Origin: Pseudomonas campi
Lineage (GTDB): Bacteria; Pseudomonadota; Gammaproteobacteria; Pseudomonadales; Pseudomonadaceae
Assembly: GCF_013200955.2 (NCBI RefSeq)
Contig: NZ_CP053697.2
Location: 806,001-870,000 of the forward strand
Length of the DNA: 64,000 nucleotides
Direction: 5' to 3'
Shown here piece after piece: positions 45,152 through 54,434 of the stretch. Every line of letters starts with the position of its first letter. The stretch's first letter is position 1. The notes under the pieces are model-generated. The model was not told the DNA's origin. It was given only the letters and a program-made list of their open reading frames with translations, and did no database searches. The position numbers and the translations under genes are program-made.

Positions 45152-46381
45152 TCAGTGCGCCCGGGCCTGGCGGATGCGCAGCATGATGGCGCACAGGATC
45201 AGCAGGGCCAGCGGGCCCATGCCGAGCATCGCGGTCTTCACCGGGATCTCCAGGCCGATGCCGTGCAGGCCTTCATACAGCAGCTTGAACAGGCTTAGCA
45301 GGTAGTAACTGATGGCGATGATCGAGAGGCCCTCGACCGCCTTCTGAATGCGGATTTGCGTATCGGCGCGGGCATTCAGGCTGCGCAGGATGGCCGAGTT
45401 CTGCTCCTCCACTTCCACCTGTACCCGTGCCTGCAGCAGGTCGCCGAGGTTGGCCACGCTCTGCCCAAGGCGCACCAGGCGCTGGTCGGTGGCAGCGCAG
45501 TAGCGCACGGTCGGGCGGAAGCGGCGCTCGATGAATACGCCCAGGCGCTGGCAGTCGTCGACATGGCTTTCGCGCAGTTCGGCAATGCGCTCGAAGACGA
45601 TCTGCGCATAGGCCTCGGCGGCGCCGAAGCGCTGACGGGTGCGCGCGGTGCTGCGCACGATGCGCGCCGACAGCTGGGCGATGGCGGCGGAGAGTACCTT
45701 GGCGCTGTCGCGGCCCTCGGCATTGCGATCGGACAGGCTGGCCAGCTCGCGGTCGTAGTCTTTCAACTGCTGGCTGACCTGCTGCGCCACCGGCAGGGTC
45801 AGCGAGGCCATCATGCGGTAGGTCTCGATCTCCAGCAGACGGCGGATCATGCGCCCCAGGCGATAGGCATTGAGCTGGCGGTTGACCAGCAGCATGCGGT
45901 TGATGCCGTGCTCGTCGAGGCAGAAATCCGACCAGGCGGTGGCGTCACCACTGCCCAGATGGGAGCCGGCCGGGTCTTTGAAGCCATACAGGGTGGCGTC
46001 ACCGGCCCAGTCCCGCTCGGCTTCCACCAGCACCTGCACGGCGCTGATCAGCGCGGGGCGATGGGGTTCGATCAGACTGGCCAGTGACGCGGGTAGCGGC
46101 GGCCAGGCTTCGCCTTGGGGCGGGCGTGGCACCACCAGGGTGAGGGTGAAGAACTCGCTGTGGCGTTCCCACTTGAGGGTGTCATCACCCAGGCGCAGCA
46201 GACCCTGCACGCCGTTGCTCGGCAGCACGTCGCTGGCCAGCTGGCCCAGTTGTTCGATCAGTTCGTCGCAGGCCAGTTCGGCATCGACGAAGGCCAGGTG
46301 ATAGACGTGCGAAGGCTCGCGAAAATAGATCGAGGGCCGCGCGTGCAGTTCGTTGTGCAGGGTTTTGCGTAAAGGATGCAT
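45152..46381 (-). CDS. DUF3422-family membrane protein
   Basis: The protein is 409 residues from the ATG at 46381, giving the family opening MHPLRKTLHNELHARPSIYF. An in-frame start at 46444 would add 21 residues unlike the family. The N-terminal domain is soluble (HVYHLAFVDAELACDEL, WAGDATLYGFKDPAGSHLGS). Two membrane helices lie at the C-terminus (IIAISYYLLSLFKLLYEG and TAMLGMGPLALLILCAIMLR). The function of DUF3422 is unknown. Confidence 0.9.
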   Translation of the reverse strand: MHPLRKTLHNELHARPSIYFREPSHVYHLAFVDAELACDELIEQLGQLASDVLPSNGVQGLLRLGDDTLKWERHSEFFTLTLVVPRPPQGEAWPPLPASLASLIEPHRPALISAVQVLVEAERDWAGDATLYGFKDPAGSHLGSGDATAWSDFCLDEHGINRMLLVNRQLNAYRLGRMIRRLLEIETYRMMASLTLPVAQQVSQQLKDYDRELASLSDRNAEGRDSAKVLSAAIAQLSARIVRSTARTRQRFGAAEAYAQIVFERIAELRESHVDDCQRLGVFIERRFRPTVRYCAATDQRLVRLGQSVANLGDLLQARVQVEVEEQNSAILRSLNARADTQIRIQKAVEGLSIIAISYYLLSLFKLLYEGLHGIGLEIPVKTAMLGMGPLALLILCAIMLRIRQARAH

Positions 46382-46513
46382 GGTGAAAGGGAGGGCCAGA
46401 AAGGGAGGTTTCTGGGTGACGCGGTTTTGTGACTGCCTGGTCACATTGGTCTGGTGGGGCTGTGCGCCGGGACGGAGGGGCCCGTATGTCAGCGCAGGCT
46501 GCTTGATGCTCTT

Positions 46514-46581
46514 GTAGGAGCCAGCTTGCTGGCGATCCAGGCCCGTGCAGGCTGCCAGATCGCCAGCAAGCTGGCTCCTAC
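46514..46581. repeat. REP-type palindrome (GTAGGAGCCAGCTTGCTGGC)
   Basis: Inverted pair GTAGGAGCCAGCTTGCTGGC GATC / GATCGCCAGCAAGCTGGCTC CTAC between two convergent-looking units. It is 13 bp downstream of the LuxR-type response regulator stop. Confidence 0.85.
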
Positions 46582-46594
46582 AGGTGCGGGGCTT

Positions 46595-47293
46595 TCACGC
46601 CCGCTCTGTCATGGCCGATAGCGCGACTGAGGTGGCGGCGGTGCGGGTTTCCACGCCTAGCTTCACGTAGACGTGTTCCAGGTGTTTGTTCACCGTGCGC
46701 GGGCTGAGGCCGAGGATGTCGCCGATGTCGCGGTTGGTCTTGCCGCAGGCCACCCAGCGCAGCACTTCCACTTCCCGTTCGGTGAGCTGAAAACGCGCCG
46801 ATAGCGTGGCGTAGGCCGGCTCGTCGTTGAGCGTCAGCGGCTGCGCCTGGCTGGCGGCGCGCGCCGTTTGCAGGATGCGCGCGGTGCGCAGGTGCGAGGC
46901 CACGCGGGCGAGGACTTCCTCGGTGTTGATCGGCTTGGTCACATAGTCGATGCCGCCGGCGGCGAAGCCTTTGACCACGTGCTCGCTGTCGGTCAGGGCG
47001 GTCATGAACAGCACCGGAATATCGGCGGTAGCAGCGTCGGCCTTGATCCGCTGGCAGGTCTCGAAGCCGTCCAGTCCTGGCATCATCGCGTCGAGCAGGA
47101 TCAGGTCCGGGCGCCGGCGCTGGATGCGGCTCAGCGCGCTCAGGCCATCCAGGGCCACCAGCACCATATAGCCCACTTCATCGAGGGCGTCGGAAAGCAG
47201 GGCCAGGTTGTCCGGGGTGTCGTCGACGATCAGGATCACCCCGCGCTCGGCCGCGCGGGTGTGAGGCTCAGAGGGATGGGGCAGCACGTTCAT
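46595..47293 (-). CDS. LuxR-type response regulator, partner of the NCS1-fused kinase
   Basis: This 232-residue protein has a REC domain (GVILIVDDTPDNLALLSDAL, Asp in LILLDAMMPGLDGFETCQ near 66, Lys in YVTKPINTEEVLARVASHL) and a LuxR HTH (FQLTEREVEVLRWVACGKTN, then ILGLSPRTVNKHLEHVYVKL). Its start lies 26 bp inside the 3' end of the hybrid kinase gene, so the two are an operon and almost certainly a cognate pair. The likely targets are the divergent urt and fmd genes, where a repeated palindrome occurs; this is inference. Confidence 0.92.
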   Translation of the reverse strand: MNVLPHPSEPHTRAAERGVILIVDDTPDNLALLSDALDEVGYMVLVALDGLSALSRIQRRRPDLILLDAMMPGLDGFETCQRIKADAATADIPVLFMTALTDSEHVVKGFAAGGIDYVTKPINTEEVLARVASHLRTARILQTARAASQAQPLTLNDEPAYATLSARFQLTEREVEVLRWVACGKTNRDIGDILGLSPRTVNKHLEHVYVKLGVETRTAATSVALSAMTERA

Positions 47294-50200
47294 GCTCGGC
47301 CTCCTTGAGTTGGCGGTTGAATTCGTCCAGGCGGTAGCTTTTCACCAGGGCGCGCAGGGGCGCGGTGAAGCCGGTGCTGGCGGGTGTCAGCCGATCAATG
47401 GCGTCGAGTTTCTCCTGAATGCCGCGGATATAGCCCATGGCCCCGAGCTCGCGCAGTGCATCCAGATCGCTGGCACTGGGCAGCACCAGGGGTGCGAGTG
47501 TCGGCGCAGGTAGCGGCGCGGTGCGCCGCAGCCAGTGCAAATCCAGTTGCTTCTGGATGCGTTCGAGCAGTTCCGGCGTGTGTACCGGCTTGGCCAGGTA
47601 GTCGTTGCAGTCGGCGCTTACGCTGCGCTCACGGTCATCGGCAAAGGCGTTGGCGGAGATCACGATGATCGGCGCCTGACTCTGGGCGTTGCGGCGAATC
47701 AGCCGGCTGGTTTCCCAGCCGTCCATCTGCGGCATCGACAGGTCCATCAGGATCAGGTCGGGGTGCAGCAGGGCGGCCTGACGAATCGCTTCCTGACCGC
47801 TGGCGGCCTGGGCGATGGTGAAGCCCAGCGGTTCGAGCATGCCGGCCAATACGCGGCGATGTTCGATATGGTCGTCGACCACCAGAATCAGCCGGCGCGG
47901 GCCCTGGTAGCCGATGATGTCGTGCTCCACATGCACCACCGCCTGCGGCACGCGCACCTCGGAGAGGAACAGGCGCACCTGGAAGCTGGTGCCCTGATCC
48001 AGCACGCTTTTCACCGACAGCTCGCCGCCCATCAATGAGGTGAGCATGCGCGTGATGGTCAGGCCGAGGCCGACGCCGTTGTCCTGGCGCATCAGATCGC
48101 CGCGCTCGAACGGCTGGAAGATCCGTTCGATCTGCTCCGGGTCGATACCGATGCCGGTGTCGAGGATCTCGAAGCTGGCGGTTTCCCGCAGGTAGCTGAC
48201 GCGCAGACAGACTTCGCCGCTGTCGGTAAAGCGCACCGCATTGCCCAGCAGGTTGATCAGAATCTGCCGCACGCGCTTCTCGTCGCCGCGTACCACTGCT
48301 GGCATGCGCCCGTTGGTGTCCAGGCGAAAGCGCAGGCCCTTCTCTTCGGCCTGCGGGCTGAACATGCGTTCGAGCTGGTGGATAAATTCGGGGAAGGGGA
48401 TTTCCGAGAGTTCCAGGTTGAGCTTGCCGGCCTCGATCTTGGCCACATCGAGCAGCCCGTCAATCAGCGACAGCAGGTGCGAACCGCTGCGAAAAATGGT
48501 GGCCAGGGCGTCCTGATGCTGCCCCGGCATGCCGGCGTCGCGCTGCAGAATCTGCGTATAGCCGAGGATGCTGTTGAGCGGCGTGCGCAGCTCGTGGGAC
48601 AGGCCGGTGACGTAGCGGCTCTTGGCCGCGTTGGCGGCTTCGCTGGCTTCCTTGGCTTTCTGCAGGGCTTCGTCGGTTTTGCGGTGGGCCTCGATTTCCT
48701 GCATCAGCAGTTGGGTCTGGCGGTCGGATTCTTCCTGGGCCACCCGGCGGCTTTCGCGGGTCAGCACCACCCACCAGGCGAGGATCGCGGCGAACAGCGA
48801 GAGGGTCATAAAGGCTTTGAGGAAGGCCAGGTAGAGGGTGTCCTGCGCCTGCGGCGATTGCGCCACCAGCCCCTGCGACACCTGGCTGTAAATCAGCGCC
48901 AGGGCGACGAACAGCAGCGCCACCAGCACCGTCAGCAGGCCCAGATACTGGGCCAGGCGGCTGTGCAGGCGCGGTATCGACACCTGCGGGAACAGCCAGT
49001 GGATAAAGTCATCGAGTTGTTCGGCCAGCCGTGCCCGCGGTTTGCAGGCATCGCCACAGCGGGCGTCGAGCGAGCAGCACAGCGAGCAAATGGGCGTGCT
49101 GTAGGCCGGGCAGAAGGCCATGTCTTCGCTTTCAAAGGCATTGCTGCACAGGCCGCATTGTGCGGTGGTGGTCACGCCAAGCGGGTAGAGCAACAGCGGG
49201 TCGCTGCTGCGCGCCAGGTAGTAGCGGCCGTTGGTCAGCCAGGCAATCAGGGGCGCGAGCAGCAGGGCCGAGCCCAGCGCGACGACGGGCGAGGCGGCTT
49301 GCGCCAGTTGGCCGAACAGGCCGCCGTGGGCCAGCACCGAGAGCAGTGAGGCGATGAGCATGGCGCCCACCCCCACCGGGTTGATGTCGTACAGATGCGC
49401 GCGTTTGAATTCGATGTGCTTGGGCGACAGCCCCAGCGGCTTGTTGATCACCAGGTCGGCGACCACCGCACCAATCCAGGCGATGGCGATATTGGCATAC
49501 AGGCCGAGCACTTCCTCGATCGCCTGGAACACCCCCAACTCCATCAGGATCAGGGCGATGGCCACGTTGAACACCAGCCACACCACGCGGCCGGGGTGGC
49601 TGTGGGTGACGCGGGCGAAGAAGTTCGACCAGGCCAGCGAGCCGGCGTAGGCGTTGGTCAGGTTGATCTTCACCTGGCTGACGATCACGAACAGCACCAT
49701 GGCCGCCAGCGCCCACTCCGGTGAACTGAACACATAGGTGAACGCCACCAGGTACATCTGCGTTGGCTCGGCGGCGCGCTCCATGGGAATTTCATGCTGC
49801 AGGGCGAGAAAGGCCAGGAAGGCGCCGGCGAGCATTTTCAGCGCGCCGGGGATGATCCAGCCGGGCCCGGCCATCAGCAGGGCGGCCCACCAGCGGGTGC
49901 GATTGCGCCGGGTTTTTTCCGGCAGAAAACGCAGGTAGTCGACCTGTTCGCCAATCTGCGTGACCAGCGCCAGGGCCACGGTGCAGGCCGCGCCGAAGTG
50001 CAGCAGGTTGAAGGCGCCGCCATCGCCCTCGCGCCCGGCGAAGCTGGTCCAGTCGCTGAATGCCTCGGGGTTCTTGCCGATCACGAACACGTACGGCAAC
50101 AACAGCAGGAACAGCCACAGCGGCTGGCTCCACATCTGCAAGCGGTTGATCAGGGTGATGCCGTAGGCCACCAGCGGGATGACGATCAGCGAACAGATGA

Positions 50201-50720
50201 CATAGGCCAGCGCCAGCGGAGTGTTGAAGTACAACTCCAGGGCCAGGGCCATGATCGCCGCTTCGAGGGCGAAGAACAGGAAGGTGAAGCTGGCGTAGAT
50301 CAGCGAGGTGATGGTCGAGCCGATATAACCGAAGCCGGCGCCGCGGGTCAGCAGGTCCATGTCCACGCCATAGCGCGCCGCGTAGTAGCTGATCGGCAGG
50401 CCGGTGAGGAAGATCACCAGGCTCACCGCGAGGATGGCCCACAACGTGTTGGTAAAACCGTAACTCAGCGCCAGGGCGCCGCCGATGGCCTCCAGGGCGA
50501 GAAACGACACCGCACTCAGGGCCGTGTTGGCGATGCGCAGTTCCGACCATTTGCGAAACGACTTGGGAGTGAAACGCAGGGCGTAGTCTTCCATGGTCTC
50601 GTCGGCGACCCAGCTGTTGTAGTCGCGGCGGATCTTGACGATGCGCTGGGTGCCGGTTGGTTGCACAGCGGTGATTCCTGGGAGTCGGGGCGAGGGATAC
50701 GACGAAGTAGCAACAACCAT
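47268..50720 (-). CDS. Fusion of NCS1-family transporter domain and hybrid histidine kinase
   Basis: This 1150-residue inner-membrane protein has an NCS1 nucleobase/allantoin/hydantoin-permease domain (about residues 30-500, multiple helices, with the signature-like GEQVDYLRFLPEK). An eight-cysteine stretch at about 520-558 (CGLC, then FCP, ICSLCC, RCGDAC) may bind zinc or iron-sulfur. Two more helices lead to a coiled coil, HisKA with its His in GLSHELRTPLNSILGY (about 707), HATPase (NLLGNAVRFTD, GVGLGLTITRM), and a REC domain (ILVVDDH, Asp in LILMDLSMPQMDGW near 990). The transporter part probably senses a nitrogen compound. The divergent urt-fmd operon suggests urea, formamide or a related amide. 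Confidence 0.92.
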   Translation of the reverse strand: MVVATSSYPSPRLPGITAVQPTGTQRIVKIRRDYNSWVADETMEDYALRFTPKSFRKWSELRIANTALSAVSFLALEAIGGALALSYGFTNTLWAILAVSLVIFLTGLPISYYAARYGVDMDLLTRGAGFGYIGSTITSLIYASFTFLFFALEAAIMALALELYFNTPLALAYVICSLIVIPLVAYGITLINRLQMWSQPLWLFLLLLPYVFVIGKNPEAFSDWTSFAGREGDGGAFNLLHFGAACTVALALVTQIGEQVDYLRFLPEKTRRNRTRWWAALLMAGPGWIIPGALKMLAGAFLAFLALQHEIPMERAAEPTQMYLVAFTYVFSSPEWALAAMVLFVIVSQVKINLTNAYAGSLAWSNFFARVTHSHPGRVVWLVFNVAIALILMELGVFQAIEEVLGLYANIAIAWIGAVVADLVINKPLGLSPKHIEFKRAHLYDINPVGVGAMLIASLLSVLAHGGLFGQLAQAASPVVALGSALLLAPLIAWLTNGRYYLARSSDPLLLYPLGVTTTAQCGLCSNAFESEDMAFCPAYSTPICSLCCSLDARCGDACKPRARLAEQLDDFIHWLFPQVSIPRLHSRLAQYLGLLTVLVALLFVALALIYSQVSQGLVAQSPQAQDTLYLAFLKAFMTLSLFAAILAWWVVLTRESRRVAQEESDRQTQLLMQEIEAHRKTDEALQKAKEASEAANAAKSRYVTGLSHELRTPLNSILGYTQILQRDAGMPGQHQDALATIFRSGSHLLSLIDGLLDVAKIEAGKLNLELSEIPFPEFIHQLERMFSPQAEEKGLRFRLDTNGRMPAVVRGDEKRVRQILINLLGNAVRFTDSGEVCLRVSYLRETASFEILDTGIGIDPEQIERIFQPFERGDLMRQDNGVGLGLTITRMLTSLMGGELSVKSVLDQGTSFQVRLFLSEVRVPQAVVHVEHDIIGYQGPRRLILVVDDHIEHRRVLAGMLEPLGFTIAQAASGQEAIRQAALLHPDLILMDLSMPQMDGWETSRLIRRNAQSQAPIIVISANAFADDRERSVSADCNDYLAKPVHTPELLERIQKQLDLHWLRRTAPLPAPTLAPLVLPSASDLDALRELGAMGYIRGIQEKLDAIDRLTPASTGFTAPLRALVKSYRLDEFNRQLKEAEHERAAPSL

Positions 50721-50730
50721 GCCCCGACCC

Positions 50731-50797
50731 TAGGAGCCAGCTTGCTGGCGATCACGCGGCTGCCTGCAATGCGGATCGCCAGCAAGCTGGCTCCTAC
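50731..50797. repeat. REP-type palindrome (TAGGAGCCAGCTTGCTGGC)
   Basis: Inverted pair of TAGGAGCCAGCTTGCTGGCG ATC immediately upstream of the kinase start codon. Confidence 0.85.
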
Positions 50798-50858
50798 GGT
50801 AAGCGCGAGCGGGCGGGTGCTCGGGCGCGAGCTTGCACCAGTGTGGGGCGTTGGGCAG

Positions 50859-50896
50859 TACGTCAGATGACGTATGCCGTTACGTCAAGCTGCGTA
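50859..50896. promoter_or_regulatory. Two tandem palindromic operator-like sites upstream of urtA
   Basis: Site 1 (50859-50874) is TACGTCA-GA-TGACGTA, a perfect inverted repeat with 7-bp arms. Site 2 (50881-50896) is TACGTCA-AG-CTGCGTA, with a conserved left arm. The starts are 22 bp apart, about two helical turns, so two dimers could bind on the same face. Nearly the same 16-bp palindrome recurs before fmdA. Confidence 0.7.
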
Positions 50897-50992
50897 TACC
50901 GCCCGCGTCGGTGGCAAACGCATGCTGGTGGCGAACCGAACTGACAGCCGCAGGGCTGGCCGGGGAGGAAAACCACCCAGAGGAGCATGACC

Positions 50993-52225
50993 ATGGATTC
51001 ACCGACTCGCTTTCTCCCTCGTCGGCTAGCGTTGGGTGCTGCGGCACTCTCGCTGCTGGCGGCCACCGTGTTCGGCCAGATGGCCGTGGCGGCCGAGGTC
51101 AACACCACCGGACTTGCTGTCACCGACACCGAAGTCACGGTCGGTCAGCTGCACTCGGCCACCGGCACCATGGCCATTTCCGAAACCGGTTCGATTCAGG
51201 CCGAGCGCCTGGCCATCGAGCAGATCAATGCCGGCGGCGGCATCCTCGGCCGGCAGATCAAGATCATCCAGGAAGACGGCGCCTCCGACTGGCCGACCTT
51301 CGCCGAAAAAGCCAAGAAGCTGCTGGTTGGCGACAAGGTCGCCGCCGTGTTCGGCTGCTGGACTTCGGCCTCGCGCAAGGCGGTGCTGCCGGTGTTCGAG
51401 AAGGAAAACGGCCTGCTCTACTACCCGACCTTCTATGAAGGCCTGGAGCAGTCGAAGAACGTCATCTACACCGGCCAGGAAGCCACCCAGCAGATCCTTG
51501 CCGGTCTCGACTGGATCGCCAAGGAGAAGGGCGCCAAGACCTACTACCTGATTGGCTCGGACTACATCTGGCCGCGCACCTCGATGAAGATCGCCCGCAA
51601 GCACATCGAAAACGTGCTCGGCGGCAAGGTGGTGGGCGAGGAGTACTACCCGCTGGGCAACACCCAGTTCGGCTCGCTGATCAACAAGGTCAAGCTGAAG
51701 AAGCCTGATGTGGTCTTCACCGCGGTGGTCGGTGGTTCCAACGTGGCCTTCTACAAGCAGATGAAAGCTGCTGGCGTGACCAGCGCCAAGCAGAACCTGC
51801 TGACCCTGTCGGTCACCGAGGATGAACTGCTCGGCATTGGCGGCGAGAACATGGACGGTTTCTACGCCTCCATGAAGTACTTCCAGAGCCTCGACAACCC
51901 GAACAACAAAGCCTTCGTTGAAGCCTTCAAGGCCAAGTACGGCAAGGATGCAGTGATCGGTGACGTGACCCAGGCCGCCTACCTCGGGCCCTGGCTGTGG
52001 AAAGCCGCCGTCGAGAAGGCCGGCAGCTTCGATGTCGACAAGGTCGCTGCAGCCTCCCCGGGCATCGAGCTGGCCACCGCGCCAGAGAGCTACGTCAAGG
52101 TGCATGGCAACCATCACCTGTGGAGCAAGACCCGCATCGGCCAGGTGCAGGCTGACGGCCAGTTCAAGGTGGTGTTCGAGTCCGACCTGATCGAGCCGAA
52201 TCCTTTCCCCAAGGGCTACCAGTAA
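50993..52225 (+). CDS. urtA: Urea/short-chain amide ABC transporter substrate-binding protein
   Basis: The chosen start is the ATG at 50993, because AGGAG is 7 nt upstream; the ATG at 50987 would leave too little spacing. The product is 410 residues, with an arginine-containing signal (RFLPRRLALGAAALSLLAAT-VFGQMAVA). The mature part (VGQLHSATGTMAISETGS, IQEDGASDWPTFAEKAKKLL, FGCWTSASRKAVLPVFEKEN, YYPTFYEGLEQSKNVIY) is diagnostic of UrtA/FmdD-type binding proteins. No urease genes are in the window, while a formamidase follows, so amide transport is possible. Confidence 0.95.
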   Translation: MDSPTRFLPRRLALGAAALSLLAATVFGQMAVAAEVNTTGLAVTDTEVTVGQLHSATGTMAISETGSIQAERLAIEQINAGGGILGRQIKIIQEDGASDWPTFAEKAKKLLVGDKVAAVFGCWTSASRKAVLPVFEKENGLLYYPTFYEGLEQSKNVIYTGQEATQQILAGLDWIAKEKGAKTYYLIGSDYIWPRTSMKIARKHIENVLGGKVVGEEYYPLGNTQFGSLINKVKLKKPDVVFTAVVGGSNVAFYKQMKAAGVTSAKQNLLTLSVTEDELLGIGGENMDGFYASMKYFQSLDNPNNKAFVEAFKAKYGKDAVIGDVTQAAYLGPWLWKAAVEKAGSFDVDKVAAASPGIELATAPESYVKVHGNHHLWSKTRIGQVQADGQFKVVFESDLIEPNPFPKGYQ

Positions 52226-52241
52226 GCGCTGTCGACCACCT

Positions 52242-52293
52242 GTAGGAGCCAGCCTGCTGGCGATGAATGGATCGCCGGCAGGCCGGCTCCTAC
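52242..52293. repeat. REP-type palindrome between urtA and urtB
   Basis: GTAGGAGCCAGCCTGCTGGC GAT and its inverse GATCGCCGGCAGGCCGGCTC CTAC, with a short loop. It lies 17 bp after the urtA stop and may stabilise urtA mRNA relative to urtBC. Confidence 0.8.
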
Positions 52294-52326
52294 GGGGTTT
52301 TCTCTTCTCTTCTGGGGACCATCATC

Positions 52327-53244
52327 ATGGAATGGCTATCGGAATTTGGTGCCATCGCGGCCATGCAGGGCTTCAACGGTTTGTCCGTGTTCTGCGTCCT
52401 GCTGCTGATGGCCCTGGGGCTGGCGATCATCTTCGGCCAGATGGGCGTGATCAACATGGCCCACGGTGAGTTCCTCACCATCGGCGCCTACACCACTTTT
52501 GTGGTTTCGGTGCTGACCGAGCAATACGCGCCGTTTTTCGGCCCGTACTACTTTTTTCTCGCCATCGTGCTGTCGTTTTTTATCGCCGGCGCGATTGGCT
52601 GGCTGGTGGAGTGGGCGATGATCAGCAAGCTCTACCAGCGCCCGCTGGATACCCTGCTGGCCACCTGGGGCCTGTCGCTGGTGATGCAGCAGGCCTTCCG
52701 CTCGATCTTCGGCGCCCGCGAAGTCAGCGCCACCCTGCCCGAGTGGCTGATGGGCTCGTGGAACCCCACCGAAGCCATCGACATTCCGCGTAACGGCCTG
52801 TTCGTCATGGGCCTGACGGTGCTGATCACCGCCATGATCTTCCTCATGCTCTACCGCTCGCGCTGGGGCCTGCAGGTGCGCGCCACGGTGCAGAACCGGG
52901 TGATGAGCCGCGCCGTGGGGATCAATACCAAGAAGGTCGACCGCATGACCTTTGCCCTCGGCTGCGGCGTGGCCGGGGTGGCGGGCGCGGCCTTCACCAC
53001 CATCGGCTCGACCGGCCCGACTGCCGGTTCCCTGTACATCGTCGACACCTTCCTGGTGGTGGTGTTCGGCGGCGCGTCGAGCCTGCTCGGCACCATCGCT
53101 TCGGCCTTCAGCATCGCCCAGGCGCAGTCGCTGATGGAGTTCTTCATGAGCGGTTCGATGGCCAAGGTGTTCACCCTGTCGGCGGTGATCCTGATTCTGA
53201 TGCTGCGTCCGCAAGGGCTGTTCTCCATCAAAGTGCGCAAGTAA
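52327..53244 (+). CDS. urtB: Urea/amide ABC transporter permease UrtB
   Basis: This 305-residue branched-chain-type (LivH-like) permease starts at the ATG at 52327. It opens MEWLSEFGAIAAMQGFNGLS and continues GLAIIFGQMGVINMAHGEFL, the LivH-family signature, then QVRATVQNRVMSRAVGINTK (ATPase-contact region) and LYIVDTFLVVVFGGASSLLG. It is a membrane component of the Urt complex, cotranscribed with urtC 11 bp downstream. Confidence 0.95.
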   Translation: MEWLSEFGAIAAMQGFNGLSVFCVLLLMALGLAIIFGQMGVINMAHGEFLTIGAYTTFVVSVLTEQYAPFFGPYYFFLAIVLSFFIAGAIGWLVEWAMISKLYQRPLDTLLATWGLSLVMQQAFRSIFGAREVSATLPEWLMGSWNPTEAIDIPRNGLFVMGLTVLITAMIFLMLYRSRWGLQVRATVQNRVMSRAVGINTKKVDRMTFALGCGVAGVAGAAFTTIGSTGPTAGSLYIVDTFLVVVFGGASSLLGTIASAFSIAQAQSLMEFFMSGSMAKVFTLSAVILILMLRPQGLFSIKVRK

Positions 53245-53255
53245 GGAGCCGTCCC

Positions 53256-54434
53256 ATGAACCCGACACTCGATAAGTTTCTCGGCGGCAAGCAGGGCGCG
53301 ATTGGCCTGGCGGTGCTGGCCACATTGATCCTGGTGGTGTTCCCGCTGGCGCTGGATGCCTTTCGCTTGAACATGGTCGGCAAGTACCTGACCTACGCCT
53401 TTGTCGCCGTGGGCCTGGTGCTGTGCTGGGGCTACGGCGGCATTCTCAGCCTCGGCCAGGGCGTGTTCTTCGGCCTCGGCGGTTACTGCATGGCGATGTT
53501 CCTCAAGCTCGAAGCCAGCGACCCGGAAAGCACCAAGATCCAGTCCACCCCCGGCATTCCGGATTTCATGGACTGGAACCAGATCACCGAACTGCCGCTG
53601 CTCTGGCAGCCGTTCCACAGCTTCGGCTTCACCCTGCTGGCGGTGATCGCGGTGCCGGTGATCCTGGCGCTGGTGATCGGTGTGGCGATGTTCAAGCGCC
53701 GCGTGGGCGACGTGTACTTCTCCATCGTCACCCAGGCGATTGCATTGATCCTCACGGTGCTGATCATCGGCCAGCAGGGCCTCACCGGTGGGGTCAACGG
53801 CATCACCGATCTGAAAACCCTGATGGGCTGGGACATCCGCGACGACAGCTCGAAGCTGATCCTCTACTTCATCAATGCCTTCCTGCTGTTTGGCTGCATC
53901 CTGATCGGCCGCTTCATCCTCGCCTCCAAGCTCGGCCGCCTGCTGATGGCGATGCGCGACAAGGAAGAGCGGGTGCGCTTCTCCGGCTACGACGTGGCCA
54001 GCTTCAAGATTTTCGTGTTCTGCGTGGCGGCGGCGTTCTCTGCTATCGGCGGGGCGATGTTCGCCTTGCAGGTGGGCTTTATGTCGCCGAGCTTCGTCGG
54101 CATCGTGCCGTCGATCGAGATGGTGATCTTCGCCGCCGTCGGCGGGCGCATGTCGCTGCTCGGCGCGGTGTACGGCGCGCTGCTGGTCAACTACGGCAAG
54201 ACCTACTTTTCCGAAACCTTTCCCGAGCTGTGGCTGTACCTGATGGGCGGGCTGTTTATCGCCGTGGTCATGTACTTCCCCAACGGCCTCGCCGGCGTCT
54301 GGGAAAGCCACGGGCGCAAGCACCTGGAAAAGTTGCTGCAACGTTTTGAGCGCAAATCCGTGGCCCCGGTCGCGGCCGTTAGCCCGGCTCCAGCACCTGC
54401 CCCTGAAGCTAAACAACTGGAGACCACCCCATGA
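53256..54434 (+). CDS. urtC: Urea/amide ABC transporter permease UrtC
   Basis: This 392-residue LivM-like permease has GKYLTYAFVAVGLVLCWGYG-GILSLGQGVFFGLGGYCMAM, FKRRVGDVYFSIVTQAIALI and RDKEERVRFSGYDVASFKIF. Its length and the C-terminal Ala/Pro-rich tail (VAPVAAVSPAPAPAPEAKQL) fit UrtC. It overlaps urtD by 4 bp (ATGA), giving translational coupling. Confidence 0.95.
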   Translation: MNPTLDKFLGGKQGAIGLAVLATLILVVFPLALDAFRLNMVGKYLTYAFVAVGLVLCWGYGGILSLGQGVFFGLGGYCMAMFLKLEASDPESTKIQSTPGIPDFMDWNQITELPLLWQPFHSFGFTLLAVIAVPVILALVIGVAMFKRRVGDVYFSIVTQAIALILTVLIIGQQGLTGGVNGITDLKTLMGWDIRDDSSKLILYFINAFLLFGCILIGRFILASKLGRLLMAMRDKEERVRFSGYDVASFKIFVFCVAAAFSAIGGAMFALQVGFMSPSFVGIVPSIEMVIFAAVGGRMSLLGAVYGALLVNYGKTYFSETFPELWLYLMGGLFIAVVMYFPNGLAGVWESHGRKHLEKLLQRFERKSVAPVAAVSPAPAPAPEAKQLETTP

